A program made the position numbers and the translations under genes. Shown piece by piece: positions 7,622-14,836 of a stretch of 51,219 nt of DNA. Each line of letters begins with the position of its first letter. Position 1 is the first letter of the stretch. The notes below the pieces were generated by a model that had not been told where the DNA came from, ran no database searches, and was given only the letters and a program-made list of their open reading frames with translations. Origin of the DNA: Novosphingobium sp. SCN 66-18 (GTDB lineage Bacteria > Pseudomonadota > Alphaproteobacteria > Sphingomonadales > Sphingomonadaceae); contig MEGD01000016.1 of NCBI GenBank assembly GCA_001725355.1, positions 1 through 51,219 on the forward strand, read 5' to 3'.

Positions 7622-9235
7622 ATGACTGCCCCGCCGGAGGCCAGTTCCGCAAACGAGCAGCCGCGCTATCGCGCCTTCCTGAGCTATAGCCATGCCGATA
7701 CGCCGGCGGCCGCGCGGCTGCACCGCTGGCTGGAAACGTACCGCATTCCCCCCCGGCTGGTAGGGCTGGAAACGCCGCGCGGACGGGTGCCGCGCCGGCT
7801 GACGCCGATCTTCCGCGATCGCAACGAACTGCCCGCGTCCAGCGATCTGAACGAGGAAGTCCGCAATGCGCTGGCGGCTTCGGCCTGCCTGATCGTGCTC
7901 TGTTCGCCCGAAGCGCGCCGTTCGCGCTGGGTCGATCAGGAAATCCGCTATTTCCGCGAAAAGCACCCGGATCGCCCGATCCTGGCGGGGTTGCTCCACG
8001 GCGAACCGGAAGATGCCTTCCCCCCCAGCCTGGCCGATCCGTCGACCGATCCCGATACAGGCGAAGCCGTGCGCGAACCGGCCGCCGCCGACTTCCGCCG
8101 GATCGGCGACGGAAAGCTCGCCCGGCTGCGCCTTGTCGCCGGATTGACCGGGATCGGCCTCGACGAACTGGTGCAGCGCGACGCGCAACGTCAGCTGCGC
8201 CGCGTGACGGCCATCACGCTTGTTTCCGCGCTGACCGTTGTAGTGCTGTCCACGCTCCTGTTCGTGGCGATCAATGCGCGCAACGAGGCAGACCGGCAAA
8301 GGCAACAGGCCGAAGGGCTGATCGAATTCATGCTGACAGACCTGCGGACAAGGCTGGAAGGAGTGGGGCGGCTCGACGTGCTGGAATCGGTCAACACGCG
8401 CGCGCTGGACTACTATGCCGCACAGGGCGACCTCGACGGCCTGCCCGCCGGGTCGCTCGACCGGCGCGCCCGCGTGCTGCAGGCGATGGGTGAAGATGAC
8501 CAGAAGCGCGGTCGGCTGGACGCCGCGCTGATGGAGTTCAGCGAAGCGCACCGCGCCACCGGCGCACTGCTGGCGGAAATGCCGAACGATCCGCAGCGCG
8601 TGTTCGCGCACGCGCAAAGCGAGTTCTGGATCGGCTATACCGACTACCAGCGCAACCGCTACGCCGCCGCCCGCCCGCACTTCACCGCCTATCGCGCGCT
8701 GGCCGAAAAGCTGGTGAAGCTGCAGCCGGGGGATGCCGGCGCGCTGCGCGAGCTGGGTTACGCGCAGGGCAATATCTGTTCGCTGGAACTGGCGGAGCAG
8801 GCGCGCCCGCCGGCCGGGCTTGAAGCGTGCCGCAGCGCGCTTGCCGCGATGGAGCAGGCCGCGCGATCCCGCCCGCACGATGCCGGCATCAAGGCGGATC
8901 TCGCCAACCGCCATGCCTGGCTGGCCGATGCGCTAAACGCCGCCGGAAACAAGCGCGACGCGCTGGCGGAACGCCAGCAACAGGCCACGATCATGGACGA
9001 TCTGCTCCGCATCGATCCGGCCAACGCCGCCTATCGGCAGGACTGGATGCTTTCGCGCTATTCGATGGCGACGCTGCTGTCGGACCTTGGCGACAAGACC
9101 GGCGCGCGCGGCTCCGCCAGCCTGGCCATGCAGGCCGCGAACCGGCTGATCGCGACCGACCCCGACAACCGCGACTGGCTGACCTGGCGCCTGCGCATCC
9201 TGCAAAGTTTTCCCGATCTGAAAACGGAGAAGTAA
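7622..9235 (+). CDS. TIR-domain protein with one membrane helix and C-terminal TPR-like region
   Basis: 537-residue three-part protein. Residues 15-115 are a bacterial TIR domain starting with RAFLSYSHAD; the SPEARRSRWVDQE segment carries Glu107 at the position of the catalytic glutamate of NAD+-hydrolysing TIR domains (S-x-W-x3-E). Residues 196-217 (VTAITLVSALTVVVLSTLLF) form a single membrane helix. Residues 218-537 are helical, with TPR-like pairs such as ALMEFSEAHRATGALL and KRDALAERQQQATIMDDLLR. Topology by the positive-inside rule places the Arg-rich TIR side in the cytoplasm. It starts a three-gene operon with a 1-bp gap to the next gene. Probable role: a NAD-consuming signalling or effector enzyme with a sensor region on the other side of the membrane. 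Function is inferred from domains only. Confidence 0.8.
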   Translation: MTAPPEASSANEQPRYRAFLSYSHADTPAAARLHRWLETYRIPPRLVGLETPRGRVPRRLTPIFRDRNELPASSDLNEEVRNALAASACLIVLCSPEARRSRWVDQEIRYFREKHPDRPILAGLLHGEPEDAFPPSLADPSTDPDTGEAVREPAAADFRRIGDGKLARLRLVAGLTGIGLDELVQRDAQRQLRRVTAITLVSALTVVVLSTLLFVAINARNEADRQRQQAEGLIEFMLTDLRTRLEGVGRLDVLESVNTRALDYYAAQGDLDGLPAGSLDRRARVLQAMGEDDQKRGRLDAALMEFSEAHRATGALLAEMPNDPQRVFAHAQSEFWIGYTDYQRNRYAAARPHFTAYRALAEKLVKLQPGDAGALRELGYAQGNICSLELAEQARPPAGLEACRSALAAMEQAARSRPHDAGIKADLANRHAWLADALNAAGNKRDALAERQQQATIMDDLLRIDPANAAYRQDWMLSRYSMATLLSDLGDKTGARGSASLAMQAANRLIATDPDNRDWLTWRLRILQSFPDLKTEK

Positions 9236-9236
9236 C

Positions 9237-9716
9237 ATGTCGCAATGTTCCCCCGCGCAATACGCGCTTCCCCATGATCCCGCCCTGCGCACGGCGGCGG
9301 GCAAGGCGCTGACCTTCACGATCAGCCTCTATGCCCGCAACGGCGCGATCGTGCTCAAGATGGATCAGGATGGCCAGGAAGCGCAGGACTATATCGCGAT
9401 CACCGAGGACACGATGGTCGAGATCGTGCTGAAGGGCGACCAGCTGTTCTTCTCCAAGGCGTTCGACGCCATCACCATGAAGGACGCCAATCTCGGCGCG
9501 TTCTATGGCAATCTCGAATACGACGGCTACGACGAGAAGCTGGATCGCTACAAGATCGTCCGCTTCGTGGCGCGCTTCAACAAGGGCGGCAAGTTCGGCA
9601 CCACGCACGCCTTCAACGTGAACATCGACCTGCTGCAGAAAAGCCGCAGGGGACCGCGCTGGATCGGGATGAGCATCGATCCCGACATCAAGAACCCGCC
9701 GCCGAAGCTGAACTGA
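9237..9716 (+). CDS. Small conserved protein of unknown function in TIR/SLOG operon
   Basis: 159 residues with no signal peptide, no membrane segment and no catalytic motif that I can name. The pattern of alternating short hydrophobic strands (AIVLKMDQDG, DTMVEIVLKG, YKIVRFVARFNKGGKFGTTH) suggests a compact beta-sandwich. The C-terminus WIGMSIDPDIKNPPPKLN recalls a family of small sphingomonad proteins whose database names are not based on function, and loosely the PixA/AidA inclusion-body-like fold; this is memory, not proof. The start ATG is 1 bp after the TIR gene stop, with GGAGAAG upstream, so translation is likely coupled and the product probably acts with the TIR and SLOG proteins. Confidence 0.72.
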   Translation: MSQCSPAQYALPHDPALRTAAGKALTFTISLYARNGAIVLKMDQDGQEAQDYIAITEDTMVEIVLKGDQLFFSKAFDAITMKDANLGAFYGNLEYDGYDEKLDRYKIVRFVARFNKGGKFGTTHAFNVNIDLLQKSRRGPRWIGMSIDPDIKNPPPKLN

Positions 9717-9743
9717 AACCCCGCAAGGAAAGCTGGGCAAGCC

Positions 9744-11210
9744 GTGCACAATTCGAAAATCCCGATCATCAGACGGCTTGCCCGCAGCGGCGATACGATG
9801 CGGGCGTGGCAGATGTTCACCGATGCCGCGCTGGAAGGCGATCGGCATCCCGATACGTTGACGCTGAAAGGCCGCCTGCTGAAGGACCGGGGCCTTTCCG
9901 CGCCATCGACGGCGGAACGCGCGCGGTTGCTGGGCGCGGCGCGGCAGGCCTATCTCTCGGCCGCGGCGATGATGCCGGCCACGTATCCGCTGATCAACGC
10001 CGCGACGATCGCGTTGCTGGAAGGCAACCGCAAGGACGCGGCGATCCTGGCAACCCGCGTCCTGGCCATGCTCGATGCGGGCGATCACGAACCCGAAACC
10101 GCCTATTGGCTGCACGCCACGCGCGCGGAAGCCTGCTTGCTGCTGGGCGAGATAGACAAGGGCCAGGCGGTGCTGGCGCAGGCCGTCCGGCAGGCCCCGC
10201 GCGCGTGGGAGGACCACGCCTCCACCTTGCGGCATTTCCGGCTGATCATGGCGACGCTCGCGCGGCCGGCGGAATGGCTGGATGCCTATCGCCCCCCCGC
10301 CAGCCTGCATTTCAGCGGGATCATCCATGTCGCGCCGGACCAGATGCAATCGCCCGAACGGATCGCCGAGGCGGTGGACCGCATCCGGCCCGGCTTCGCC
10401 TTCGGCGCGCTGGCCGCGGGGGCGGACATCATGGTGGCCGAAGCGCTGCTCGCACGCGACGTGGAACTCCACGTGATGCTGCCCGCCACGATCGAGGGCT
10501 TCCGCCACGATTCGGTCTCCAGCTTCGGCACGCATTGGGAAGCGCGTTTCGACGCCATTCTCGATTCTGCCGCCTCGGTGGAAACCATCGAGACGCTGGA
10601 TGCGGTTTCGCAGTCCGGCATCTATGTCGGCGACGAGATGGCGATGGGCTGCGCGATCCGCCATGCCCGCCAGCTCGAAAGCCACGCCGTGGCCCTGCGG
10701 CTGGGCGATGGCACGCGGGCGCAAGGTTCGCTGCTGGACGCCGCCTGGCGCGATCGGGGCCTGCCCATCGAACGAGTCTCGCTCGAGCGCAGCGGCACCA
10801 CGACCAGCCCCCCGCCCACTTTCGCCCGCGAGGCGCTTGTCGCCGTGCCCGATGGTGAACAGGCGGATCATTTCGCCCACGCCGGCGCGGCGCTGGTCCG
10901 GCACGGCGCGTTCACTATCGCGCGGTTCGACGATCCGGTCGCGGCGGCGCGCATCGCGCTGGCTGACGTGACGCTGCACGGCCGCACACTGGGCGTGACC
11001 TATGGTGCCTACGATCCGGCCGGGAACGTTACGCAACGGTTGGAAACGGCCGTGCGCGTGGCCGGTGCGGGGCTGCCGGGACAGGTTCCGGTATCCCGTT
11101 CGCTGGCGCTGGCGTTGACCCTGCACGCGCCGGACCTGCACTGCGAAAACTTCGGCCAGATCGCGTCGGCGCAGGGGGATCTGGCGCTGGGGTTGCTGGC
11201 GGTCCGCTGA
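9744..11210 (+). CDS. TPR - SLOG-like - degenerate nucleotidyl cyclase protein
   Basis: 488 residues, three regions. Residues 5-180 are helical TPR-like repeats (IIRRLARSGDTMRAWQMFTD; AAILATRVLAML). Residues 187-345 look like a Rossmann-type SLOG/LOG nucleotide-binding domain: LHFSGIIHV, then GFAFGALAAGADIMVAEALL and ELHVMLP match the G-x-A-x-GAD-x3-AE-x-LL plan. Residues 386-470 resemble the C-terminal half of a class III adenylate/guanylate cyclase (ARFDDPVAAARIALA; RLETAVRVAGAGLPGQVPVS), as in larger TPR-cyclase relatives, but the metal-binding FADxxGFS motif is absent (EALVAVPDGEQ instead), so this part should be inactive. Start is a GTG; the next ATG would cut into the first repeat. Likely a nucleotide sensor or second component of the TIR system. 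Confidence 0.7.
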   Translation: MHNSKIPIIRRLARSGDTMRAWQMFTDAALEGDRHPDTLTLKGRLLKDRGLSAPSTAERARLLGAARQAYLSAAAMMPATYPLINAATIALLEGNRKDAAILATRVLAMLDAGDHEPETAYWLHATRAEACLLLGEIDKGQAVLAQAVRQAPRAWEDHASTLRHFRLIMATLARPAEWLDAYRPPASLHFSGIIHVAPDQMQSPERIAEAVDRIRPGFAFGALAAGADIMVAEALLARDVELHVMLPATIEGFRHDSVSSFGTHWEARFDAILDSAASVETIETLDAVSQSGIYVGDEMAMGCAIRHARQLESHAVALRLGDGTRAQGSLLDAAWRDRGLPIERVSLERSGTTTSPPPTFAREALVAVPDGEQADHFAHAGAALVRHGAFTIARFDDPVAAARIALADVTLHGRTLGVTYGAYDPAGNVTQRLETAVRVAGAGLPGQVPVSRSLALALTLHAPDLHCENFGQIASAQGDLALGLLAVR

Positions 11211-11240
11211 TCTGCCTACCCGTTCCGCGCAACAATCCGG

Positions 11241-11915
11241 TCAGTAGATCATATCGCGCAACATGCGCGGGGCCAGGATGGTCAGGCCGCGTTCCGACCG
11301 TTCCACGATTCCCCGCCGTTCCAGCGCGCTGACCGCGCGCGACGCGGTTTCGCGCGCGGTGTTGGCGTTGAGCGCCAGCGCGGTGATCTGCGGCGCCGGC
11401 ACGATGCGGTATTCGGCATCCGCCAGCCGCAGCAATTCCGCATGGATGCGTCCCGGCGCCGAAAGCGTGGTCTGCGCCGCCATCCGGTCCAGCGACAGAT
11501 CGAGCTGGCGCGCGAGCCGTCTGGCAAGGCCCACTGCCAGCGCCGGTTCGCGCGTGGCCAGCGCCGCCAGTTCGGTGCAGCGAATGCGCAGCAGATCGAC
11601 CGCACCGTGCGCCACCATGTCCGCGCGGTGGGTCGCCGGTTCGGGATAGGCCCCGAAGAATTCGCCCGGCCCGTGGTAGGCCAGTTGCACGCGCTGCCCG
11701 TCGATGCCGTTGACCTGGATATGCACGGTGCCGCCGATCACCAGCCAGCAATGTTCGGAGGGATCGCCCTGATGGGCGAGTACCGCCTTGTGCGCGAACG
11801 ATACCGCCTGCATCGATGGCTCGACGTGCGCGGCCAGCGCCGGCGCGCAATCGAACATCGCGGCGATCGCCGTTATGCGTTCGTCCCTGTGCATTCCCTT
11901 CGACCTGCCCGACAT
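11241..11915 (-). CDS. Crp/Fnr-family transcriptional regulator
   Basis: 224-residue cyclic-nucleotide-binding-domain regulator. The N-terminal beta-roll holds a phosphate-binding cassette GEFFGAYPEPATHRADM (84-100), in which the phosphate-binding Arg (Arg97) is kept but the following Ser of E. coli Crp is Ala. The dimerisation helix spans about 112-145. The C-terminal winged helix has a Crp-type recognition helix TARETASRAVSALE with Arg188, Glu189 and Arg193 in the RE-x3-R arrangement that reads TGTGA half-sites. No Fnr-type N-terminal cysteine cluster is present. It converges on the TIR/SLOG operon with 30 bp between stops. A Crp-like site lies 77-92 bp upstream of its start, suggesting autoregulation. 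Ligand unknown. Confidence 0.87.
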   Translation of the reverse strand: MSGRSKGMHRDERITAIAAMFDCAPALAAHVEPSMQAVSFAHKAVLAHQGDPSEHCWLVIGGTVHIQVNGIDGQRVQLAYHGPGEFFGAYPEPATHRADMVAHGAVDLLRIRCTELAALATREPALAVGLARRLARQLDLSLDRMAAQTTLSAPGRIHAELLRLADAEYRIVPAPQITALALNANTARETASRAVSALERRGIVERSERGLTILAPRMLRDMIY

Positions 11916-11991
11916 GCCCGGTACTTCGCGTTTCCAGCTTCAGGGAAGCGTTGCAAGGGCCAAATGGTAGAACCATGGCATCGCCAGCGTC

Positions 11992-12007
11992 CGTGAGTTT
12001 CATCACA
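11992..12007. promoter_or_regulatory. Crp-like binding site
   Basis: CGTGA-N6-TCACA matches 9 of 10 bases of the TGTGA-N6-TCACA Crp consensus. It sits 77 bp upstream of the divergent Crp/Fnr gene, whose recognition helix has the residues expected to contact GTGA. It is over 300 bp from the other flanking gene, so autoregulation is the simplest reading. Confidence 0.5.
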
Positions 12008-12235
12008 CTTCGTCCTGACCGCGCCAAGCCGGTCTCGGAGCCGGACCCGATTCGCGCCAAATGCTTTTGCGGCTCTTCCCCGCACGTCCGCGCTGCCGCC
12101 GCAGACCGCCCGAAACGGCTGCTTCGGCACCTTGCCACGTTTCTTTCCGTTACGTCATCCGGCCTCGTCCGGCACTGCCGCGATCTTGCGCCGAAGCCTG
12201 CATCACCCGCTTAAAACCGGGCAATTTTCCTGCTA

Positions 12236-12253
12236 TTCAATCGCGCGATTGAA
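12236..12253. promoter_or_regulatory. Perfect 18-bp palindrome, probable operator of the acyl-CoA dehydrogenase operon
   Basis: TTCAATCGCGCGATTGAA reads identically on both strands. It ends 63 bp before the GTG start at 12317 and lies in AT-richer DNA suited to a promoter. Size and symmetry fit a TetR-type dimer site, a class that commonly controls acyl-CoA metabolism. No regulator gene is adjacent. Confidence 0.5.
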
Positions 12254-12316
12254 CTGTTCCGACAGCCTTCGCGTTCGCCGGACAGCGCCTGACGGTCTAT
12301 AAAAGGGAGAGACGTC

Positions 12317-13516
12317 GTGAACCTTGATTTCAGCCCGGAAGAGCTTGCCTTCCGCGACGAAGTGCGCGCGTTCATCGCCGAAAACTACCCCGCCCAGCTG
12401 CGCGGCAAGCAGGACGAGGGCGGCGACCTGAGCAAGGAGGATTTCCTCTCCTGGCACAAGGTGCTGGCGAAGAAGGGCTGGATCGCGCCGGCGTGGCCGG
12501 TCGAATACGGTGGCCCCGGCTGGACCGCCACGCAGCGCTACATCTGGTCCGAGGAAACCGCGCGGGCCGATTGCATCCGCATCATGCCGTTCGGCATCAC
12601 CATGGTCGGCCCCGTGATCTACACCTTCGGCACGCCCGAACAGAAGGCCCGCTTCCTGCCGCGCATCCTTTCGGGCGAGGACTGGTGGTGCCAGGGCTAT
12701 TCGGAGCCCGGTTCCGGCTCCGACCTTGCCTCGCTGCGCACGCGCGCGGTGCTGAGCGAGGACGGCTCGCACTATATCGTCAATGGTCAGAAGACCTGGA
12801 CCACGATGGCGCAGCATGCCGACTGGGGCTTCTTCCTGGTCCGCACCAATCCCGATGCCAAGCAACAGGAAGGCATCAGCTTCCTGCTGATCGACATGAA
12901 GACGCCGGGCATCACCGTGCGCCCGATCATCACGCTGGGCGGCGAACACGAAGTCAACGAAGTGTTCCTCGAAGACGTGAAGGTGCCGGTCGAAAACCGC
13001 GTGTACGAAGAGAACAAGGGCTGGACCTGCGCCAAGTTCCTGCTGGCGCACGAACGCACCGGCATCGCCGGCGTCGCCGCATCGAAGCGCGGGATCGAAC
13101 GGGTACGCTCGATCGCCTCCTCGGAAATGGACGGCGACCGTCCGCTGCTGGCCAATCCGTTCTTCCGCCGCAAGGTGGCCGAACTGGAAATGGACCTGAC
13201 CGCGCTGGAATTCACCGAACTGCGCACGCTGGCCGGCGAGGCCGCCGGGCGCGGGCCGGGGCCGGAATCGAGCGTGCTGAAGATCAAGGGTTCGGAAATC
13301 CAGCAACGCATCACCGAACTCGCGCTGGAAGCGGCCGGGCACTATGGCGCGCCCTATTTCCGCGGCTTCGGCGAAGGGGACAACGAGCACCCGATCGGGC
13401 CGGACTGGGCGCACCACACCGCGCCGAGCTATTTCAACATGCGCAAGACCACCATCTATGGCGGGTCCAACGAAATCCAGCGCAACATCATCGCCAAGAT
13501 GGTTCTCGGCCTCTGA
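12317..13516 (+). CDS. Acyl-CoA dehydrogenase, large-subunit type (PimC-like)
   Basis: 399-residue flavoprotein of the acyl-CoA dehydrogenase family, introducing a 2,3-double bond into an acyl-CoA. Helical N-terminal domain (FSPEELAFRDEVRAFIAENY), the FAD/substrate loop YSEPGSGSDLASL, the middle beta-domain with VNGQKTWTT, and the C-terminal IYGGSNEIQRNIIAKMVLG are all present. The paired arrangement with a shorter second subunit is that of heteromeric PimC/PimD-type enzymes for dicarboxylyl-CoA, terpenoid or steroid side chains; the actual substrate is open. Start is GTG at 12317, preceded by AAAGGGAGA. A perfect palindrome upstream probably controls the operon. Confidence 0.88.
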   Translation: MNLDFSPEELAFRDEVRAFIAENYPAQLRGKQDEGGDLSKEDFLSWHKVLAKKGWIAPAWPVEYGGPGWTATQRYIWSEETARADCIRIMPFGITMVGPVIYTFGTPEQKARFLPRILSGEDWWCQGYSEPGSGSDLASLRTRAVLSEDGSHYIVNGQKTWTTMAQHADWGFFLVRTNPDAKQQEGISFLLIDMKTPGITVRPIITLGGEHEVNEVFLEDVKVPVENRVYEENKGWTCAKFLLAHERTGIAGVAASKRGIERVRSIASSEMDGDRPLLANPFFRRKVAELEMDLTALEFTELRTLAGEAAGRGPGPESSVLKIKGSEIQQRITELALEAAGHYGAPYFRGFGEGDNEHPIGPDWAHHTAPSYFNMRKTTIYGGSNEIQRNIIAKMVLGL

Positions 13517-13534
13517 GCCAGCCAACAGGCTGGC
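13517..13534 (+). other. Intercistronic hairpin
   Basis: GCCAGCC-AACA-GGCTGGC, a perfect 7-bp stem with a 4-nt loop that begins directly after the stop codon of the large subunit. No T-run follows. It may stabilise the upstream message or set the ratio of the two subunits. Confidence 0.5.
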
Positions 13535-13567
13535 CATCCGGCGGGCCGACCGAGAGGATAGATACGA

Positions 13568-14698
13568 ATGGACCTGAGCTTCACCGAAACGCAGGACATG
13601 CTGCGCGACACGCTTTCGCGCTTCCTGGCGGACACCTATGACTTCGAGACCCGCAAGAAGATGCTGGAGCGCCCCGAAGGCCGCGATCCCGGCATCTGGC
13701 GCGCGCTGGCGACCGAGCTGGGCATCCTGTCCGCGCCCTTTTCCGAAGAACAGGGCGGTCTGGGCGGCGGGCCGCTGGAAAACCTGATCGTGATGGAGGA
13801 ACTGGGCAAGGTCATCGCGATCGAACCCTATCTCCAGACCGCGGTGATCGGCGGCGGCGCGCTGAAGGCGGCGGGCGGCGCGATGGCCGATGCGCTGATC
13901 CCCGGCATCATCGGCGGCGACGTGATTTTCGCCTTCGCCTATGCCGAGCCGAAGGGCCGCTATGACCTGGCACGGATCGAAACCACCGCGCGCAAGGACG
14001 GCGCCGGCTATGTGCTGAACGGCCACAAGGCGGTGGTCTATGCCGCGCCGTGGGCCACGCACCTGCTGGTCACCGCCCGCACCGGCGGATCGGGCAACGA
14101 GCGCGGCGGCGTCGAGCTGTTCGTTGTCGACGCCAAGAGCGCCGGCGTGACCCGCCGCGATTACCCGACGGTCGACGGGTTCCAGGCCTCGGAAGTCTAT
14201 TTCGAGAACGTCGCCGTGCCCGGCGAGGCGCTGCTGCCGGGTGGCATGGACCTGATCGAACAGGTGGTGGACGAAGCCACGATGGCCGTCTGCGCCGAAG
14301 GCCAGGGCGCCGGACGCCAGCTTCACGAACTGACGCTGGCCTACACCAAGGAACGCAAGCAGTTCGGCCAGCCGATCGGCCGGTTCCAGGCGCTGCAGTT
14401 CCGCCTGGCCGACATGATGATCGAGGCCGAGCAGGTCGCCTCGATGACGCTGATGGGCACGCTCAAGCTCGATCTGCCGGCCGAACAGCGCAAGGCGGCG
14501 GTCAGCCTGGCCAAGGCGAAAGTCTCGAAGTCGCTGCGCTTCATCGGCCAGAACGCGGTGCAGACGCACGGCGGCATCGGCATCACCGTGGAACTGGCCG
14601 CCGGCCATTACTTCAAGCGCCTGACCATGATCGAAAGCCAGTTCGGCCCCGCCGACTGGCATCTCGAACGCTACGAGGCGCTGACGCTTCCGGCCTGA
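13568..14698 (+). CDS. Acyl-CoA dehydrogenase, small-subunit type (PimD-like)
   Basis: 376-residue acyl-CoA dehydrogenase family protein, second member of the pair. It has the N-terminal helical region (FTETQDMLRDTLSRFLADTY), a reduced middle domain with FAYAEPKGRYDL in place of the usual EP.AGSD loop, and a C-terminal domain with YTKERKQFGQPIGRFQALQF and QTHGGIGIT. The changed loop and divergence from its partner fit a heteromeric enzyme in which one subunit contributes most of the FAD site. It follows the large subunit by 51 bp and is closed by a strong terminator, so the two genes are the whole operon. Confidence 0.86.
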   Translation: MDLSFTETQDMLRDTLSRFLADTYDFETRKKMLERPEGRDPGIWRALATELGILSAPFSEEQGGLGGGPLENLIVMEELGKVIAIEPYLQTAVIGGGALKAAGGAMADALIPGIIGGDVIFAFAYAEPKGRYDLARIETTARKDGAGYVLNGHKAVVYAAPWATHLLVTARTGGSGNERGGVELFVVDAKSAGVTRRDYPTVDGFQASEVYFENVAVPGEALLPGGMDLIEQVVDEATMAVCAEGQGAGRQLHELTLAYTKERKQFGQPIGRFQALQFRLADMMIEAEQVASMTLMGTLKLDLPAEQRKAAVSLAKAKVSKSLRFIGQNAVQTHGGIGITVELAAGHYFKRLTMIESQFGPADWHLERYEALTLPA

Positions 14699-14722
14699 AC
14701 GCCCGCCGATACGCAAACGAAC

Positions 14723-14754
14723 AAAAGGGCATGGACCGGTTCCATGCCCTTTTT
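14723..14754 (+). terminator. Rho-independent terminator of the acyl-CoA dehydrogenase operon
   Basis: AAAAGGGCATGGA pairs with TCCATGCCCTTTT around a short CCGGT loop, 25 bp after the stop. The stem runs into the T-tract and its A-tract mirror makes it potentially bidirectional. Confidence 0.88.
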
Positions 14755-14836
14755 CGCATCCGGTCCGGACGAAATCGTCGGCGGCACGAAGCCCTGCGGA
14801 TTTGGCGGCCGGGGGCAAGGCCGCTATCCTCCCCCC

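Larger units (their letters stand above)
11916..12316. other. 401-bp intergenic region between divergent crp-like and acyl-CoA dehydrogenase genes
   Basis: No open frame with coding character is visible. It holds the control regions of both divergent transcripts: a Crp-like palindrome at 11992-12007 near the regulator, and a perfect 18-bp palindrome at 12236-12253 close to the acyl-CoA dehydrogenase start. The 12210-12250 stretch is noticeably more AT-rich than its surroundings (TTAAAACCGGGCAATTTTCC), as expected for a promoter. The middle 200 bp show nothing that I can assign. Confidence 0.6.

Noticed and set aside
14744-14836. Earlier start for the DUF389 protein
   Set aside because: The ATG lies within the terminator hairpin of the preceding operon and adds a Gly-rich leader unlike the family.
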